DNA of 64,000 nt from Thermodesulfitimonas autotrophica (GCF_003815015.1 NZ_RKRE01000001.1:628460-692459); one strand, 5' to 3'. Numbered from the stretch's first letter, positions 36,834 to 46,111 are shown. Notes: a model not told the origin generated them from the letters alone. Numbers and translations: made by a program.

Positions 36834-37775
36834 TTACTTTCCCCGGGAATTTTCGCGGCGCGAGGCTTCTGTTCTGTCGGGCTGCGGACAGTAACGGCGG
36901 CATTCCTCACATACGGCGTTGCAGGGGTCGGTGGAAATAAGGACGTAGGTCCTGGGAAGGCGCTCGTTGATGGCCCTAGTTATCCGCCGGACTAAGGCGT
37001 TTCCTTCGGCTACCGTGGCGTCGTAGGGGAGGACAAGGTGAAGGTCGACGTGCCGTTCAGCACCCGCGCGCCGGCTCCGGAGGTTATGGTAACTCACATA
37101 CTCCCCCTTAAAGCCTTCAAGCACCTCCCGGATTGCCGCTTCCTCTTCCTCCGGAAGCCGGACGTCAAGAAAGCTCTGTAGCGAATCCCGCAGCAGGAAA
37201 TAGGCCGTCCGGAAAAGCAAGCCGGTAACCACAATCCCAATGAGCGGGTCGAAGAGCGTAATCTTCGTCAGGCGGATCAGCACGAGACCGGCGAAGACGC
37301 CGGCAGAGGAGTAAACATCGGTCAAAAGGTGCAGCCCGTCGGCTAAAAGCGCCGCGGAGCCCGTTTGCCGGGCCAGGCGGATGAGGTACCGGGAGAGAAA
37401 GAAGTTGGCCACCGCAGATAAAGCCATCACCGCGATGCCGGCATCAAGATAAGAAATGGCGCGCGGGGAAAAAAGGCGCCGCAAGCTCTCCACGAGAATC
37501 AGGGCGGCTACTAAAAGGATAAAACTGGCCTCGATGACGGCCGCCAGGTTTTCAAACTTGCCGTGTCCGAACCGGTGGCGCTCGTCAGGCGGCGCTTGGG
37601 CGGCTTTTAAGGAAAAGTAAGTCACCAGCGCCGCCAGCAGGTCCATTCCGGAGTGCGCCGCCTCGGAAAGAACACCGACCGAACCCGTAGCCACACCGGC
37701 CCCGAGCTTGAAGACGAGGATAGTGAGGCTTGTGGCCACCGAGAAACGGGCTGCTCTTAATTTTTCGCCGGCCAT
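36834..37775 (-). CDS. Cation diffusion facilitator (metal exporter)
   Basis: A 313-residue CDF transporter that exports divalent metals (Zn, Fe, Mn, Co or Cd) against protons. Six membrane helices are visible, with the metal site SEAAHSGMDLLAA on helix 2 and ADGLHLLTDVYSS on helix 5, and HRFGHGKFEN on the loop between. The C-terminal ferredoxin-like domain ends in a cysteine-rich tail (CNAVCEECRRYC), an uncommon addition that may bind metal. ATG 37775 follows a partly SD-like AGGGTGG; a GTG 12 bases upstream is possible. A TATAAT sits at 37808-37813 but no good -35. The structured RNA region is immediately upstream but reads on the other strand. Confidence 0.9.
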   Translation of the reverse strand: MAGEKLRAARFSVATSLTILVFKLGAGVATGSVGVLSEAAHSGMDLLAALVTYFSLKAAQAPPDERHRFGHGKFENLAAVIEASFILLVAALILVESLRRLFSPRAISYLDAGIAVMALSAVANFFLSRYLIRLARQTGSAALLADGLHLLTDVYSSAGVFAGLVLIRLTKITLFDPLIGIVVTGLLFRTAYFLLRDSLQSFLDVRLPEEEEAAIREVLEGFKGEYVSYHNLRSRRAGAERHVDLHLVLPYDATVAEGNALVRRITRAINERLPRTYVLISTDPCNAVCEECRRYCPQPDRTEASRRENSRGK

Positions 37776-37880
37776 CCCAAACACCACCCTGATTTCCCTA
37801 GTCCTGCATTATATTATCGAACAAAATTTTGCGCGTGACGACTCATATTTTAAAAATTTCGGGCCACACTAAGAGCAACA

Positions 37881-38258
37881 GGGTCCGTAATGGCCGAGCT
37901 AAGATTGCTACCGTGTCGAAAGAGTCGGCGCGGTAGCAGTCGATCAAAGGTTGATACCGGGTCGCAAGGCTCGGTATCAGCCGGCGAGCAGATCTGCAGG
38001 CTTCCTGTACGGCTCGGCAGCGGTCCTAAGGATCGCTGCCGGGTTTAAAAGGAGGTCTGCGGGTCGAGCCAAGATTGATGCACGTGCCGGTAATAAATGG
38101 GTTACCGGCAGCCGAGAGGCTGCCGGTAGCTCGGAAGGTACCTGCATCAGTCGGGCAAAGGTTATCCTGGGTTCTACATGCGGGTTCCGGATAGCCGAAA
38201 GGCTGTCCGGAGCTCCTGACGGATGCAGGATAGCCGGAGCGCAGGCCATTACGGGCTC
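37881..38258 (+). ncRNA. Large multibranched structured RNA, family unknown
   Basis: No credible protein gene fits this 500-base intergenic region; instead the plus strand folds into a closed multi-arm structure. Closing stem P1: 37881-37895 pairs with 38244-38258 (15 bp, 13 Watson-Crick). Five arms follow: A 37903-37913/37931-37941 (11 bp, GAAA loop); B 37949-37959/37972-37982 (11 bp, GCAA loop); C 37988-37995/38053-38060 enclosing a 12-bp hairpin 38015-38041; D 38073-38082/38143-38152 enclosing an 11-bp GAGA hairpin (38103-38128); E 38160-38169/38226-38235 enclosing an 11-bp GAAA hairpin (38186-38211). Most linkers between arms resemble each other (GAGCTAA, GATCAAA, GGGCAAA). About nine G-U pairs in these helices would be A-C mismatches on the minus strand, so the plus strand is the RNA. 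A T run follows P1, then a strong hairpin. The promoter is unclear (AT-rich 37821-37860). Confidence 0.72.
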
Positions 38259-38263
38259 TTTTA

Positions 38264-38300
38264 AATAAGAAGCTCCTCCTTTACGGAGGGGCTTCTTATT
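38264..38300. terminator. Strong bidirectional hairpin terminator
   Basis: A 16-bp stem (38264-38279 with 38285-38300) around a 5-nt loop, with an AT-rich base so that both strands end in a U-rich arm. It sits just after the spoIVA stop on the minus strand and just after the structured RNA on the plus strand. Confidence 0.75.
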
Positions 38301-38301
38301 C

Positions 38302-39771
38302 TCAGATAATGATGCAGATGAGGCCGCCGGAGCCGTCATTCACAATACGCTGCAGCGTCTCCTGTAATTTGGCCTGAGCATTTTCGGGCATCCGGTGGAG
38401 TTTGTTCTGGATGCCTTCGCGCACCAGGTCGTGAAGCGACTTGCCGAAGATTTCGGACTCCCAAATCTTTTTCGGGTTTTCCTCGAACTCGTTGAGGATG
38501 TAACGCACCAGTTCCTCACACTGCTTTTCCGTCCCAATGATCGGCGTAATTTCGGTGGTAATGTCGGCCCGGATGATGTGGAGCGACGGCGCGCTCGCCT
38601 TAAGCCGCACGCCGAACCGGTTCCCCTGGCGGATAAGTTCCGGTTCCTCGAGGTTCATCTCGTCCAGCCGCGGCGTCACTACCCCGTAACCGGTCTCCTT
38701 TACCTCGCGAATGGCGTCGGCGAACTTATCGTACTCCCGCTTGGCAACGCTCAGCTCCCGCATCAGGCGGAGGATATCCTGGTCGCTGGCCACCGTAAAA
38801 CCGCTGATCTCGGAAAGAACCTGGTGGAAGAGCCCCTCCGCAGCCGTCAGGGTAATGTAGGCCACACCCGTGCCGAGATCGGTTTCCCGCTCAACGACTG
38901 CGCCGATAAAGTCGTGCCCCTTCAGTTTTGCGGAAACCTCCTTGATGTCCCGGACGCGGCGGACATCTTTGATGGCCTCCCGGACGGCGCTTTCGAACTT
39001 CTGGCGCAACCAGTGTTCCGCACCGAGTTCGTCCACCCACGGCGGCAGCGTGATATTCACTTCGCTGACGGGGAACTCGTATAAAACCTCTTCCAGGATA
39101 TTAAAAATATCGCTCTGGGTCATCCCTTCAACGTCCACCGGGAGGACCGGCACATCGTATTTCCGCGTCAGCTCGGCCGCAAGTTGGGAGGTTTCCAGTG
39201 CGTGGGGCTGGGTGCTGTTCAAAATAACGACAAAAGGCTTGTTTAAGTCCTTGAGCTCCTGAATCACCCTCTCTTCGGCCTCCACGTAACCTTCCCGCGG
39301 AATATCCGTGATGGTGCCGTCGGTGGTCATCACGATCCCGATTGTCGAATGGTCCTGGATCACCTTCCGCGTGCCGACCTCCGCCGCTTCGTCGAAGGGA
39401 ATGGGCTCGTCAAACCACGGCGTCGTCACTAACCGCGGGAGTTCATCCTCCTCATAGCCGAGCGCCCCTTCCACCCGGTAACCCACACAGTCCACCAGCC
39501 GGACCCGGAATTTCATCCCGTTCAAGGCGATCTCCACCGCCTCGTTGGGGACAAACTTGGGCTCGGTGGTCATCACCGTCCGGCCGGTGCCGCTTTGCGG
39601 GAGCTCATCCCTCGCCCGCTCGCGGTCGTAGATATTCTTGATGTTCGGAATGACTAGAAGCTCCATGAAGCGCTTGATAAAGGTCGATTTGCCCGTCCGC
39701 ACCCCGCCCACAACACCGATGTAGATGTCGCCGCCCGTTCGTTCGTTGATATCCCGGAAAAGCTTTTCCAT
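38302..39771 (-). CDS. spoIVA: Stage IV sporulation protein A (spore coat ATPase)
   Basis: A 489-residue ATPase that polymerises on the forespore surface to form the basement layer of the spore coat (Bacillus protein 492 residues). Walker A is GGVRTGKSTFIKRFME near the N-terminus; GTIT and the SpoIVA-specific middle and C-terminal blocks (WVDELGAEHWLRQKF, IVNDGSGGLICIII) are intact. ATG 39771 has GGGAGGGAG upstream; a TTG six bases earlier is too close to it. Expression in the family depends on the mother-cell sigma-E; a matching promoter was not certain in the AT-rich leader. This gene is the main evidence for endospore formation. Confidence 0.97.
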   Translation of the reverse strand: MEKLFRDINERTGGDIYIGVVGGVRTGKSTFIKRFMELLVIPNIKNIYDRERARDELPQSGTGRTVMTTEPKFVPNEAVEIALNGMKFRVRLVDCVGYRVEGALGYEEDELPRLVTTPWFDEPIPFDEAAEVGTRKVIQDHSTIGIVMTTDGTITDIPREGYVEAEERVIQELKDLNKPFVVILNSTQPHALETSQLAAELTRKYDVPVLPVDVEGMTQSDIFNILEEVLYEFPVSEVNITLPPWVDELGAEHWLRQKFESAVREAIKDVRRVRDIKEVSAKLKGHDFIGAVVERETDLGTGVAYITLTAAEGLFHQVLSEISGFTVASDQDILRLMRELSVAKREYDKFADAIREVKETGYGVVTPRLDEMNLEEPELIRQGNRFGVRLKASAPSLHIIRADITTEITPIIGTEKQCEELVRYILNEFEENPKKIWESEIFGKSLHDLVREGIQNKLHRMPENAQAKLQETLQRIVNDGSGGLICIII

Positions 39772-40032
39772 GACCAACTCCCTCCCTGATTCTCAACTCT
39801 CATTTTTTTCCAGTCAACGCTATGACCATTTATATTCCCGGTATAAAGATTTATTCCGGTAAGCCCAAAAATTTTCTCATCTTCTGCCGCGCCACCCAAC
39901 TTGTAGCCGCCCCTGGGAAGAACCGGAAGCCACCAGTTACGCTGCGGCCAAACTTAACTAACCATATGCGATAAGCGAAGGGAAAATGCCCCCAGATAGA
40001 ACCAACCTTGGCGCTTTGATAACAAAAAGTAA
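39772..40032. other. Intergenic region between spoIVA and HgdB-like gene
   Basis: About 310 bases separate the two divergent genes. It is AT-rich near the spoIVA start, consistent with a sporulation promoter, but I could not assign a confident sigma-E -10/-35 pair. The right end holds the promoter at 40033-40062. No ORF with a ribosome site was seen. Confidence 0.5.
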
Positions 40033-40062
40033 TTGGACGAATAGAGTATTGTAATTTATAAT
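40033..40062 (+). promoter_or_regulatory. Sigma-A type promoter for the HgdB-like gene
   Basis: TTGGAC (40033-40038), 18-bp spacer and TATAAT (40057-40062), 25 bases before the ATG, followed by AAGGAGGGGG. Confidence 0.7.
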
Positions 40063-40086
40063 GGCAGAAAAAAAAGGAGGGGGATG

Positions 40087-41382
40087 ATGCACCGCTACGA
40101 CGAGCTCTGGGCGGGTTTGGGGCTCGACCTAGACGCCCACGATAGGCTTCTTAAGGCGCTGCCTCCTACCTACTACGAGGTCTATCTCAAGCAGGAGAAC
40201 CGCCCGCGGGGGATGGAATATTTTGATTTCGTCATCAACGAAATCCACGGGCTGCGCATTAAGGAACTCCAGGAATTCCGTCAGGCAGGAGGGAAGGTGG
40301 TCGGAACCTTCTGCCTCTACGTTCCCGAAGAATTGATTTTAGCCGCCGGTGGCGTTTTTGTGGGGCTCTGCGCCGGCATTGAAGTCGGCACCGCGCGGGC
40401 GGAAACCGTCCTTCCCCGCAACATTTGCCCGCTGATCAAGTCCTTTATGGGCTTCAAACTTTCGCGCATCTGCCCCTACTTTGAGTCCTGCGACCTTCTC
40501 GTAGGCGAGACGACCTGTGACGGCAAGAAGAAGGCGTTTGAGGTCCTGGCGGATTTTGCACCGGTTTACGTGGTGGAGGTGCCGCAGAAGAAAGGGCCGC
40601 GCGACTGGGAACTCTGGTTAGGGGAAATTAGGGCGCTGGCAGCCCGCCTTGAAGAGCTTACGGGAAAGAAAATCACGCCGGAGACACTGCGCGCGGCGAT
40701 CGTAAAAGTAAACGCCAAGAGACGGGCACTCAAGCGCCTTGCCGCACTACGTAAGGCCGACCCGCCGCCGATCAGCGGCCGGGACGCCCTCCTCATCTAC
40801 CAGATAGCCTTCTACGATGACGTGGACCGTTTTACCGCCCAGGTCAACGCCCTCTGCGACGAACTCGAGGAAAGGGTCCGCCGGGGCGAAGGGGTCGTAC
40901 CGCCGGGAACACCACGGCTTGTGATTACCGGCACCCCGATGGCGATACCCAACTGGAAGGTCCCTTACATCGCCGAAACGAGCGGTGCCGTAATCGTGGC
41001 TGAAGAACTCTGCACCGGGTTGCGCTACTACGAGGAACTAACTGATGAGAGCGGGGAAACGACGGACGAACTCTTGGCAAGCATAGCCGCCCGCCACCTC
41101 GAGTTTGACTGCGCCTGCTTCACGCCCAATCTCAAACGCATCCAAAAAATCGGCCTTCTCGCCAACGAGTACCGGGCAAAAGGCGTCATAAGCTACATTC
41201 TCTCTTTCTGTGACCCTTACGCGGTAGAACACTACCAGGTGGAGAAAGGCCTGCGCGACCGCAACCTCCCCGTATTAAAAGTAGAAACCGATTACAGCGA
41301 ACACGACGCCGGACAACTGCGGACGCGCATCGAGGCGTTTATCGAAATGCTCACCGGCGGCGCCAACACCCGCACCGAGTGA
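40087..41382 (+). CDS. 2-hydroxyacyl-CoA dehydratase D family protein (HgdB-like)
   Basis: A 431-residue iron-sulfur protein of the HgdB/FldBC/double-cubane family. Cysteines in GTFCLYVPEEL, NICPLIKS, CPYFESCDLLVGETTCDGKKK and later ELCTG and SFCDPYAVEH are family-typical cluster ligands. Partner A/B subunits or the ATP-dependent activator (HgdC type) are not adjacent, so it could be a single-chain double-cubane cluster protein rather than a true dehydratase. Two ATGs are adjacent at 40084 and 40087; the second has better spacing to AGGAGG. Confidence 0.85.
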   Translation: MHRYDELWAGLGLDLDAHDRLLKALPPTYYEVYLKQENRPRGMEYFDFVINEIHGLRIKELQEFRQAGGKVVGTFCLYVPEELILAAGGVFVGLCAGIEVGTARAETVLPRNICPLIKSFMGFKLSRICPYFESCDLLVGETTCDGKKKAFEVLADFAPVYVVEVPQKKGPRDWELWLGEIRALAARLEELTGKKITPETLRAAIVKVNAKRRALKRLAALRKADPPPISGRDALLIYQIAFYDDVDRFTAQVNALCDELEERVRRGEGVVPPGTPRLVITGTPMAIPNWKVPYIAETSGAVIVAEELCTGLRYYEELTDESGETTDELLASIAARHLEFDCACFTPNLKRIQKIGLLANEYRAKGVISYILSFCDPYAVEHYQVEKGLRDRNLPVLKVETDYSEHDAGQLRTRIEAFIEMLTGGANTRTE

Positions 41383-41400
41383 AGCCCACCGCGCGCGTTT

Positions 41401-42468
41401 TTATTTTTCAACCCCGCCCCCAGGGGCGTCCGGCCGGACCGTCCAGGTAGCCTTGATCCGGCAGACCTCTTCGATTTCGCGCGTGCGCGCGCGGCCCATC
41501 AGGTTGCGGGCGGCCTCGAGCGGCGAGAGCCCCTCGAAAAGGACGCGGTAGGTTTCGGCAGTTACCGGCATCGCGACGTTCAGTTCCCGGGCCAACGTGT
41601 GGGCGGCCCGGGTCGTGCGGACCCCTTCAACCACCATGCCCACCGCCGCTAGCGCCGCGTCAAGCGTTTTGCCGCGGCCGATTTCGATGCCGGCCCGGCG
41701 GTTGCGGCTGTGCATACTCGTGCAGGTGACGACCAGATCGCCAAGTCCAGTCAGCCCCGCAAAGGTGAGGGGATTAGCGCCAAGGCGGACACCTAACCGG
41801 GTGATCTCGGCCAGACCCCGCGTGATGAGCGCCGCTTTGGCGTTATCGCCGAAGCCGATGCCCTCGCAGATGCCGGTACCAAGCGCGATGATGTTCTTAA
41901 GCGCGCCGCCGAGTTCCACACCTACAAGATCGTCGTTGGTGTAGACCCGAAAGAAAGGTCCCATAAAAAGCTCCTGGACAAACTCCGCCGTTTGGTAACG
42001 CGGCGCCGCAGCGACAACCGCCGTCGGCTGGTCGCGCCCCACTTCTTCTGCGTGGCTAGGTCCGGAAAGCACGGCGTAACGGGCCAGCGCTTCCTCCCCC
42101 GCTTCGGCGCCGTAAACTTCGGAAAGCCGGAGCAACGTCTCCTCTTCGAGCCCTTTGGCCACGTTAACCACACAGGCTGATGCTGGAATTAAGGGCAGGG
42201 CCGTCCGCAGGACCTCCCGGAAGGCGTGGGAAGGAACGGCGAAGACAACTACGGCCGCCCCCGCCAGCGCATCCTTCAAGGAGTTCGTCGGGTTAACCCC
42301 CTCCGGGAGGAAAACACCCGGGAGGTACCGCCGGTTCTCCCGCTCCCGCACGAGGGCGGCCACATGCTCCGGGCGCCGCGCCCAGAGGGAAACCGCATGC
42401 CCTTTCCGGGCGAGAAGGCAGCTGAGGGCCGTTCCCCAGCCTCCCCCACCAAGCACTGCTACGCGCAA
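41401..42468 (-). CDS. gpsA: Glycerol-3-phosphate dehydrogenase [NAD(P)+]
   Basis: A 355-residue dehydrogenase making sn-glycerol-3-phosphate for phospholipids. The Rossmann motif [11 protein letters not shown] is at the N-terminus; [34 protein letters not shown] and [14 protein letters not shown] follow. TTG 42468 with GGGGAGTGA is preferred; a TTG at 42504 overlapping purQ by 4 bases is an alternative. A tail of about 20 residues after the usual end is present. Confidence 0.94.
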   Translation of the reverse strand: MRVAVLGGGGWGTALSCLLARKGHAVSLWARRPEHVAALVRERENRRYLPGVFLPEGVNPTNSLKDALAGAAVVVFAVPSHAFREVLRTALPLIPASACVVNVAKGLEEETLLRLSEVYGAEAGEEALARYAVLSGPSHAEEVGRDQPTAVVAAAPRYQTAEFVQELFMGPFFRVYTNDDLVGVELGGALKNIIALGTGICEGIGFGDNAKAALITRGLAEITRLGVRLGANPLTFAGLTGLGDLVVTCTSMHSRNRRAGIEIGRGKTLDAALAAVGMVVEGVRTTRAAHTLARELNVAMPVTAETYRVLFEGLSPLEAARNLMGRARTREIEEVCRIKATWTVRPDAPGGGVEK

Positions 42469-42500
42469 GAGACTCACTCCCCTGACGGTTTGCTTTTTAC

Positions 42501-43277
42501 TCAAGACTTTCGCGCCGCCGCGACCGCGTTTTCGAAGACAAACCGCCCGTCAGGATAACTGCTTCTCAACCGCCGCCAGTTCGGGTGGTGGTGCGGCAGG
42601 ATATTACGCTCGGGGTGGGGCATCAGGCCCATTATCCGGCCCGTCGGGTCCGTAATTCCGGCAATCGCACCCAAAGACCCGTTCGGGTTGTCCGGGTACT
42701 GCTGGGTCGGCCGGCCCGCCGCGTCAACGTACCGGAAAACGACAAGTCCCTGCCGCTCGATCTTGTTAAGCGTTGCCGGGTCGGTGAAGAATTTCCCCTC
42801 CCCATGCGCCGCCTGAAACGTGACCACCCGGCCTGCCGCCCCCCGGGTGAAGACGCACGGGCTCTCCTCCACCCGCAGCCGCACCCACCGGCATTCAAAC
42901 CGGGCGCTATCGTTCACCATGAGGGTTGCCCGGATAGGCCCCACCTCTCCGAAGGGAAGCAATCCGGTCCGTACCAGCACCTGAAAACCGTTGCAGATAC
43001 CCAAAACCAGGCCGCCCGCCGCAACAAAGCTCTCGATCTCCTCCCGGAGGAAGGAGGTGAGCTCGACCGCAAGAATCTTCCCCGAGTGGACGTCGTCGCC
43101 GTAAGAAAAACCACCGGGAATGACGAGGACCCGGTAGTCGGTGAGCTTTTCCCTGCCCGCCCGAAGCTGGTTGACGTGGACGAGGCGCGGTGCCCCGCCC
43201 GCGGCCTCGAAAGCGTAAGCGGTCTCCACGTCACAGTTTGTCCCGTCGGTCCGCAGCACCATTACGGGAGGCCTCAC
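42501..43277 (-). CDS. purQ: Phosphoribosylformylglycinamidine synthase subunit PurQ
   Basis: A 258-residue class I glutamine amidotransferase supplying ammonia to PurL. Catalytic Cys in [13 protein letters not shown], the His-Glu pair in PHPERN near the C-terminus, and PGGFSYGDD upstream. GTG start 43277 overlaps the purL stop by 4 bases (GTGA), so PurQ and PurL are translationally coupled. It belongs to the longer PurQ type. Confidence 0.94.
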   Translation of the reverse strand: MRPPVMVLRTDGTNCDVETAYAFEAAGGAPRLVHVNQLRAGREKLTDYRVLVIPGGFSYGDDVHSGKILAVELTSFLREEIESFVAAGGLVLGICNGFQVLVRTGLLPFGEVGPIRATLMVNDSARFECRWVRLRVEESPCVFTRGAAGRVVTFQAAHGEGKFFTDPATLNKIERQGLVVFRYVDAAGRPTQQYPDNPNGSLGAIAGITDPTGRIMGLMPHPERNILPHHHPNWRRLRSSYPDGRFVFENAVAAARKS

Positions 43278-46111
43278 GCCCCAAACACCTCCTTCATCGG
43301 ACGGCAGTAGGCGGCCCGGAGCCGCTCGAGGGGTACCGCAAAGAGCGGCCGGCCGCTCTGGAGCACCCGCAACTCCGGTGCCGCGAGCGTCCGTCCGAGC
43401 ACCCGGCAGGGAAGACCGGCAAACAGAAGCGCCGGGTCGGCCTCCGGCTCCAACTCAACCACGAAGCAGCCCGCCGTCTCGTTGAACAGGAAGAAGTCAG
43501 GCCGTAGCGCCGCGGGGATTTCGATCGCCGCCCCCAACTCCCCGCCAAAGCACATCTCCGCCAGCGCCGCAAGAAGACCCCCTTCACTTATGTCGTGGCA
43601 TGCGCGCACCATGCCGGCACCAATCGCCCGGTGCAGGGCGCCCAAAGTCTCCCGCAGGCGCGCCAGATTAATCCGGGGGATGTTTTTCCCTAACGCCCCG
43701 TGCAGGTCGTAGTAAACCGAACCGCCCATCTCTTCTTCACGCCGCTCCCCGACGAGAACGAGGAGGCTGCCCGGTTCCTTAAGGTCTGCGGAAACAGTCT
43801 TGCCTACGTCCGGAACGCGGCCGAAAACGGAGACGCAGAGAACAGGCGGAATGTGGATGACCGTGCCCCGCCCGCGGTAGGTGCTAGAGAGGCTATCTTT
43901 CCCGGAAATGAAGGGCAGGCCGAGCGCCACGCTGAAATCAACGCAGGCGTCCACCGCACGGTCAAGCTGCGCTAAAAACTCTCCCTCCGGCACCGGCCAG
44001 ATAAAGTTATCGATCAGGACGAGTTCTTCCGGATTGGCCCCCACGGCTACGGCGTTGGCCACCGCCTCCGTTGCCGCCCAGAGGCCGCCCCAGTAGGGGT
44101 CGATCCGGTTGAGTACCGGGTTTAACCCGTGCGCAATAATCATCCCGTAGGGTTTTCCTAATAACGGCGTCAGAACCACCGCATCGTTCGGCCCATCCCC
44201 CCGCACGCCCCCGTAGGGCGGCAGGGCGTTCGTCCCCTGAACTCCATGGTCGTAAACCCGAACGATCGGTTCTTTGGAGCAAACATTGAGGTGCGCAAGG
44301 ACGCGGCAGCAAGTCTCTTCCCAATCCTGCGGGAGCGGAACATCCGGGTCTTCTTGCGGTGCTGGATCCCGGTAACTGCAGGTAAGAAGCCGCTGGGGCA
44401 GGCCGTGGTGGAGGAAATCCATCGTCAGGTCCAGAACTTTTTCGTCACCGTAGTAAGCCTCGAAGCGTCCGGTAGCGGTAAACTCCCCAAGCACCGTAGC
44501 CTCCACATTATGCTCGCGGCAAATCTCGAAGAAGCGCGGTAAATTCTCCGGCGCCACTGCCGCGACCATCCGCTCCTGGCTCTCCGAAAGGAGGATTTCC
44601 CAGGGGGCCAGGCCTGAATATTTTACAGGCGCGCGGTCGAGATAGATGCGGGCTCCCGTTTCCGCTCCCATCTCCCCTACCGCCGAAGCGAAGCCCCCCG
44701 CACCACAGTCGGTAATCGCGCGGATCAACCCCTCGTCCCGCGCGACGAGGAGCGCGTCCGCCATCCTTTTTTCCTCGATCGGGTGGCCGATCTGAACCGC
44801 CTGCGCGTTGACGCTCTGCGTCCGGTCGGTCATCGCCGCGCTCGAAAAGGTCGCGCCGTGAATACCGTCGCGCCCCGTCCGGCCGCCGACCACCACCACC
44901 GCGTCGCCCGGCACCGGCCAGCCTTTTTGGGCCTGGGCGGCGGGAATAAGCCCGTAAGCGCCAACGATTACCGTCGGTTTGGCCCGGAAGTCGGGATGGA
45001 AGTGAACCGACCCGTTATTCGTAGGGATGCCCATCCGGTTGCCGTAATCGCGCACCCCGGCAACCACGCGCCGCAGCAGGTAATGGGGGTGCAGGCACCC
45101 CGGCGGCACCGCCGCCGCCGGTGTGTCGGGCGGCGCAAAGCAGAAGATATCGGTCGAAGCGATCACCTTCGCCCCCTGACCCGTGCCCATAATGTCGCGG
45201 AAAACGCCGCCGGAGCCGGTCGCGGCGCCGCCGTAAGGCTCGATGGCCGAAGGCGCGTTGTGCGTCTCCACCTTACCGCAGAGCGCCCAGCCCTCGTAAA
45301 AGGCCATAACGCCCGAGTTATCGACAAAAGCCGAAAGAACCAGGTCCTTCCGCGCCACCCTCGCCGTCGCCTCTCTCAGGCGGGTAAGAAAAGGCTTTTT
45401 CTCCACCCCGTCAACGATGATCCGGGCCTTAAAGGTTTTATGGACGCAGTGCTCCGACCAGGTTTGCGCCAGGACCTCCACCTCGGCGTCGGTCGGGTCC
45501 CGCCCGAGCTCCCGGAAGTGTTGCTGGATAAGCCGCATCTCCTCGAGGTTGAGAAAGAGGCGGTCCCGGGAGAGCCCCAGCAACTCTTCATCCGTCATCT
45601 CCCTAATGGGGATTATTTCCGTCCGCCCCGGCTCCCCACCCAAAAGCAATGTTTTGGGCTTCTCCGTCACCACATGCTGAATCGTCTCGTTAACCAGCAG
45701 GCGCCGCAGAATCAGCTCTAACTCTTCGTCGCCCAGGCCCCCGTAAAAGGCGTATTCCATACTCGAATCAGCAGCGCGGAGCCCTGCAATTCCCAGGTCC
45801 GCCGCCGCTTTTAAGAGCGAGCCCGCTTCGGGGTTCATCACCCCCGGCCGGTAAGCCACCTCCACGAGCCGGTCCGCGTCGGTAACGAGAGGGGCATTGA
45901 GCCGGTACTCCTGGAAAACATCCTCGCACAAAAGCCGCTCCGCCAGAAAGCGGGCCGCTTCCGCGCTGATTCCCTCGAAGCGGTAGACCTTCACCGTGCG
46001 GATCCGGTTCACCGACCGGATGCCCAGGGCGTGGCGAATCTCGTAGAGGATCTCCTCCCCGCGGGAATCCTTAAGCTCAGGCAAAAAACCAACACGAACC
46101 TCTTGGAGCAT
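43274..46111 (-). CDS. purL: PurL fused to two PurS-like domains
   Basis: A 945-residue FGAM synthase, about 200 residues longer than small PurL (Bacillus 742). ATG 46111 follows GAGGAGG; an in-frame upstream extension of 111 codons is low-complexity and lacks a ribosome site. Residues 1-75 and 80-150 each resemble PurS (VRVGFLPELKDSRGEEIL and VEVAYRPGVMNPEAGSLL starts), like the N-terminal domain of large-type PurL. The catalytic core begins WSEHCVHKTFK, with GGRTGRDGIHGATFSS and later GGVRGDGPNDA. It works with PurQ to convert FGAR to FGAM. No separate purS was seen. Confidence 0.93.
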   Translation of the reverse strand: MLQEVRVGFLPELKDSRGEEILYEIRHALGIRSVNRIRTVKVYRFEGISAEAARFLAERLLCEDVFQEYRLNAPLVTDADRLVEVAYRPGVMNPEAGSLLKAAADLGIAGLRAADSSMEYAFYGGLGDEELELILRRLLVNETIQHVVTEKPKTLLLGGEPGRTEIIPIREMTDEELLGLSRDRLFLNLEEMRLIQQHFRELGRDPTDAEVEVLAQTWSEHCVHKTFKARIIVDGVEKKPFLTRLREATARVARKDLVLSAFVDNSGVMAFYEGWALCGKVETHNAPSAIEPYGGAATGSGGVFRDIMGTGQGAKVIASTDIFCFAPPDTPAAAVPPGCLHPHYLLRRVVAGVRDYGNRMGIPTNNGSVHFHPDFRAKPTVIVGAYGLIPAAQAQKGWPVPGDAVVVVGGRTGRDGIHGATFSSAAMTDRTQSVNAQAVQIGHPIEEKRMADALLVARDEGLIRAITDCGAGGFASAVGEMGAETGARIYLDRAPVKYSGLAPWEILLSESQERMVAAVAPENLPRFFEICREHNVEATVLGEFTATGRFEAYYGDEKVLDLTMDFLHHGLPQRLLTCSYRDPAPQEDPDVPLPQDWEETCCRVLAHLNVCSKEPIVRVYDHGVQGTNALPPYGGVRGDGPNDAVVLTPLLGKPYGMIIAHGLNPVLNRIDPYWGGLWAATEAVANAVAVGANPEELVLIDNFIWPVPEGEFLAQLDRAVDACVDFSVALGLPFISGKDSLSSTYRGRGTVIHIPPVLCVSVFGRVPDVGKTVSADLKEPGSLLVLVGERREEEMGGSVYYDLHGALGKNIPRINLARLRETLGALHRAIGAGMVRACHDISEGGLLAALAEMCFGGELGAAIEIPAALRPDFFLFNETAGCFVVELEPEADPALLFAGLPCRVLGRTLAAPELRVLQSGRPLFAVPLERLRAAYCRPMKEVFGA

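Noticed and set aside
37788-38258. A metal (NiCo-type) riboswitch in the leader of the CDF exporter
   Set aside because: The structured region pairs properly only as a plus-strand RNA (wobbles and GNRA loops), whereas the exporter is on the minus strand and has a TATAAT downstream of it.
37951-38268. A 105-codon plus-strand open frame and a 120-codon minus-strand frame through the structured region
   Set aside because: Neither has a ribosome site or protein-like composition; base pairing across the whole region explains the sequence better, and the frames are open because the DNA is GC-rich.
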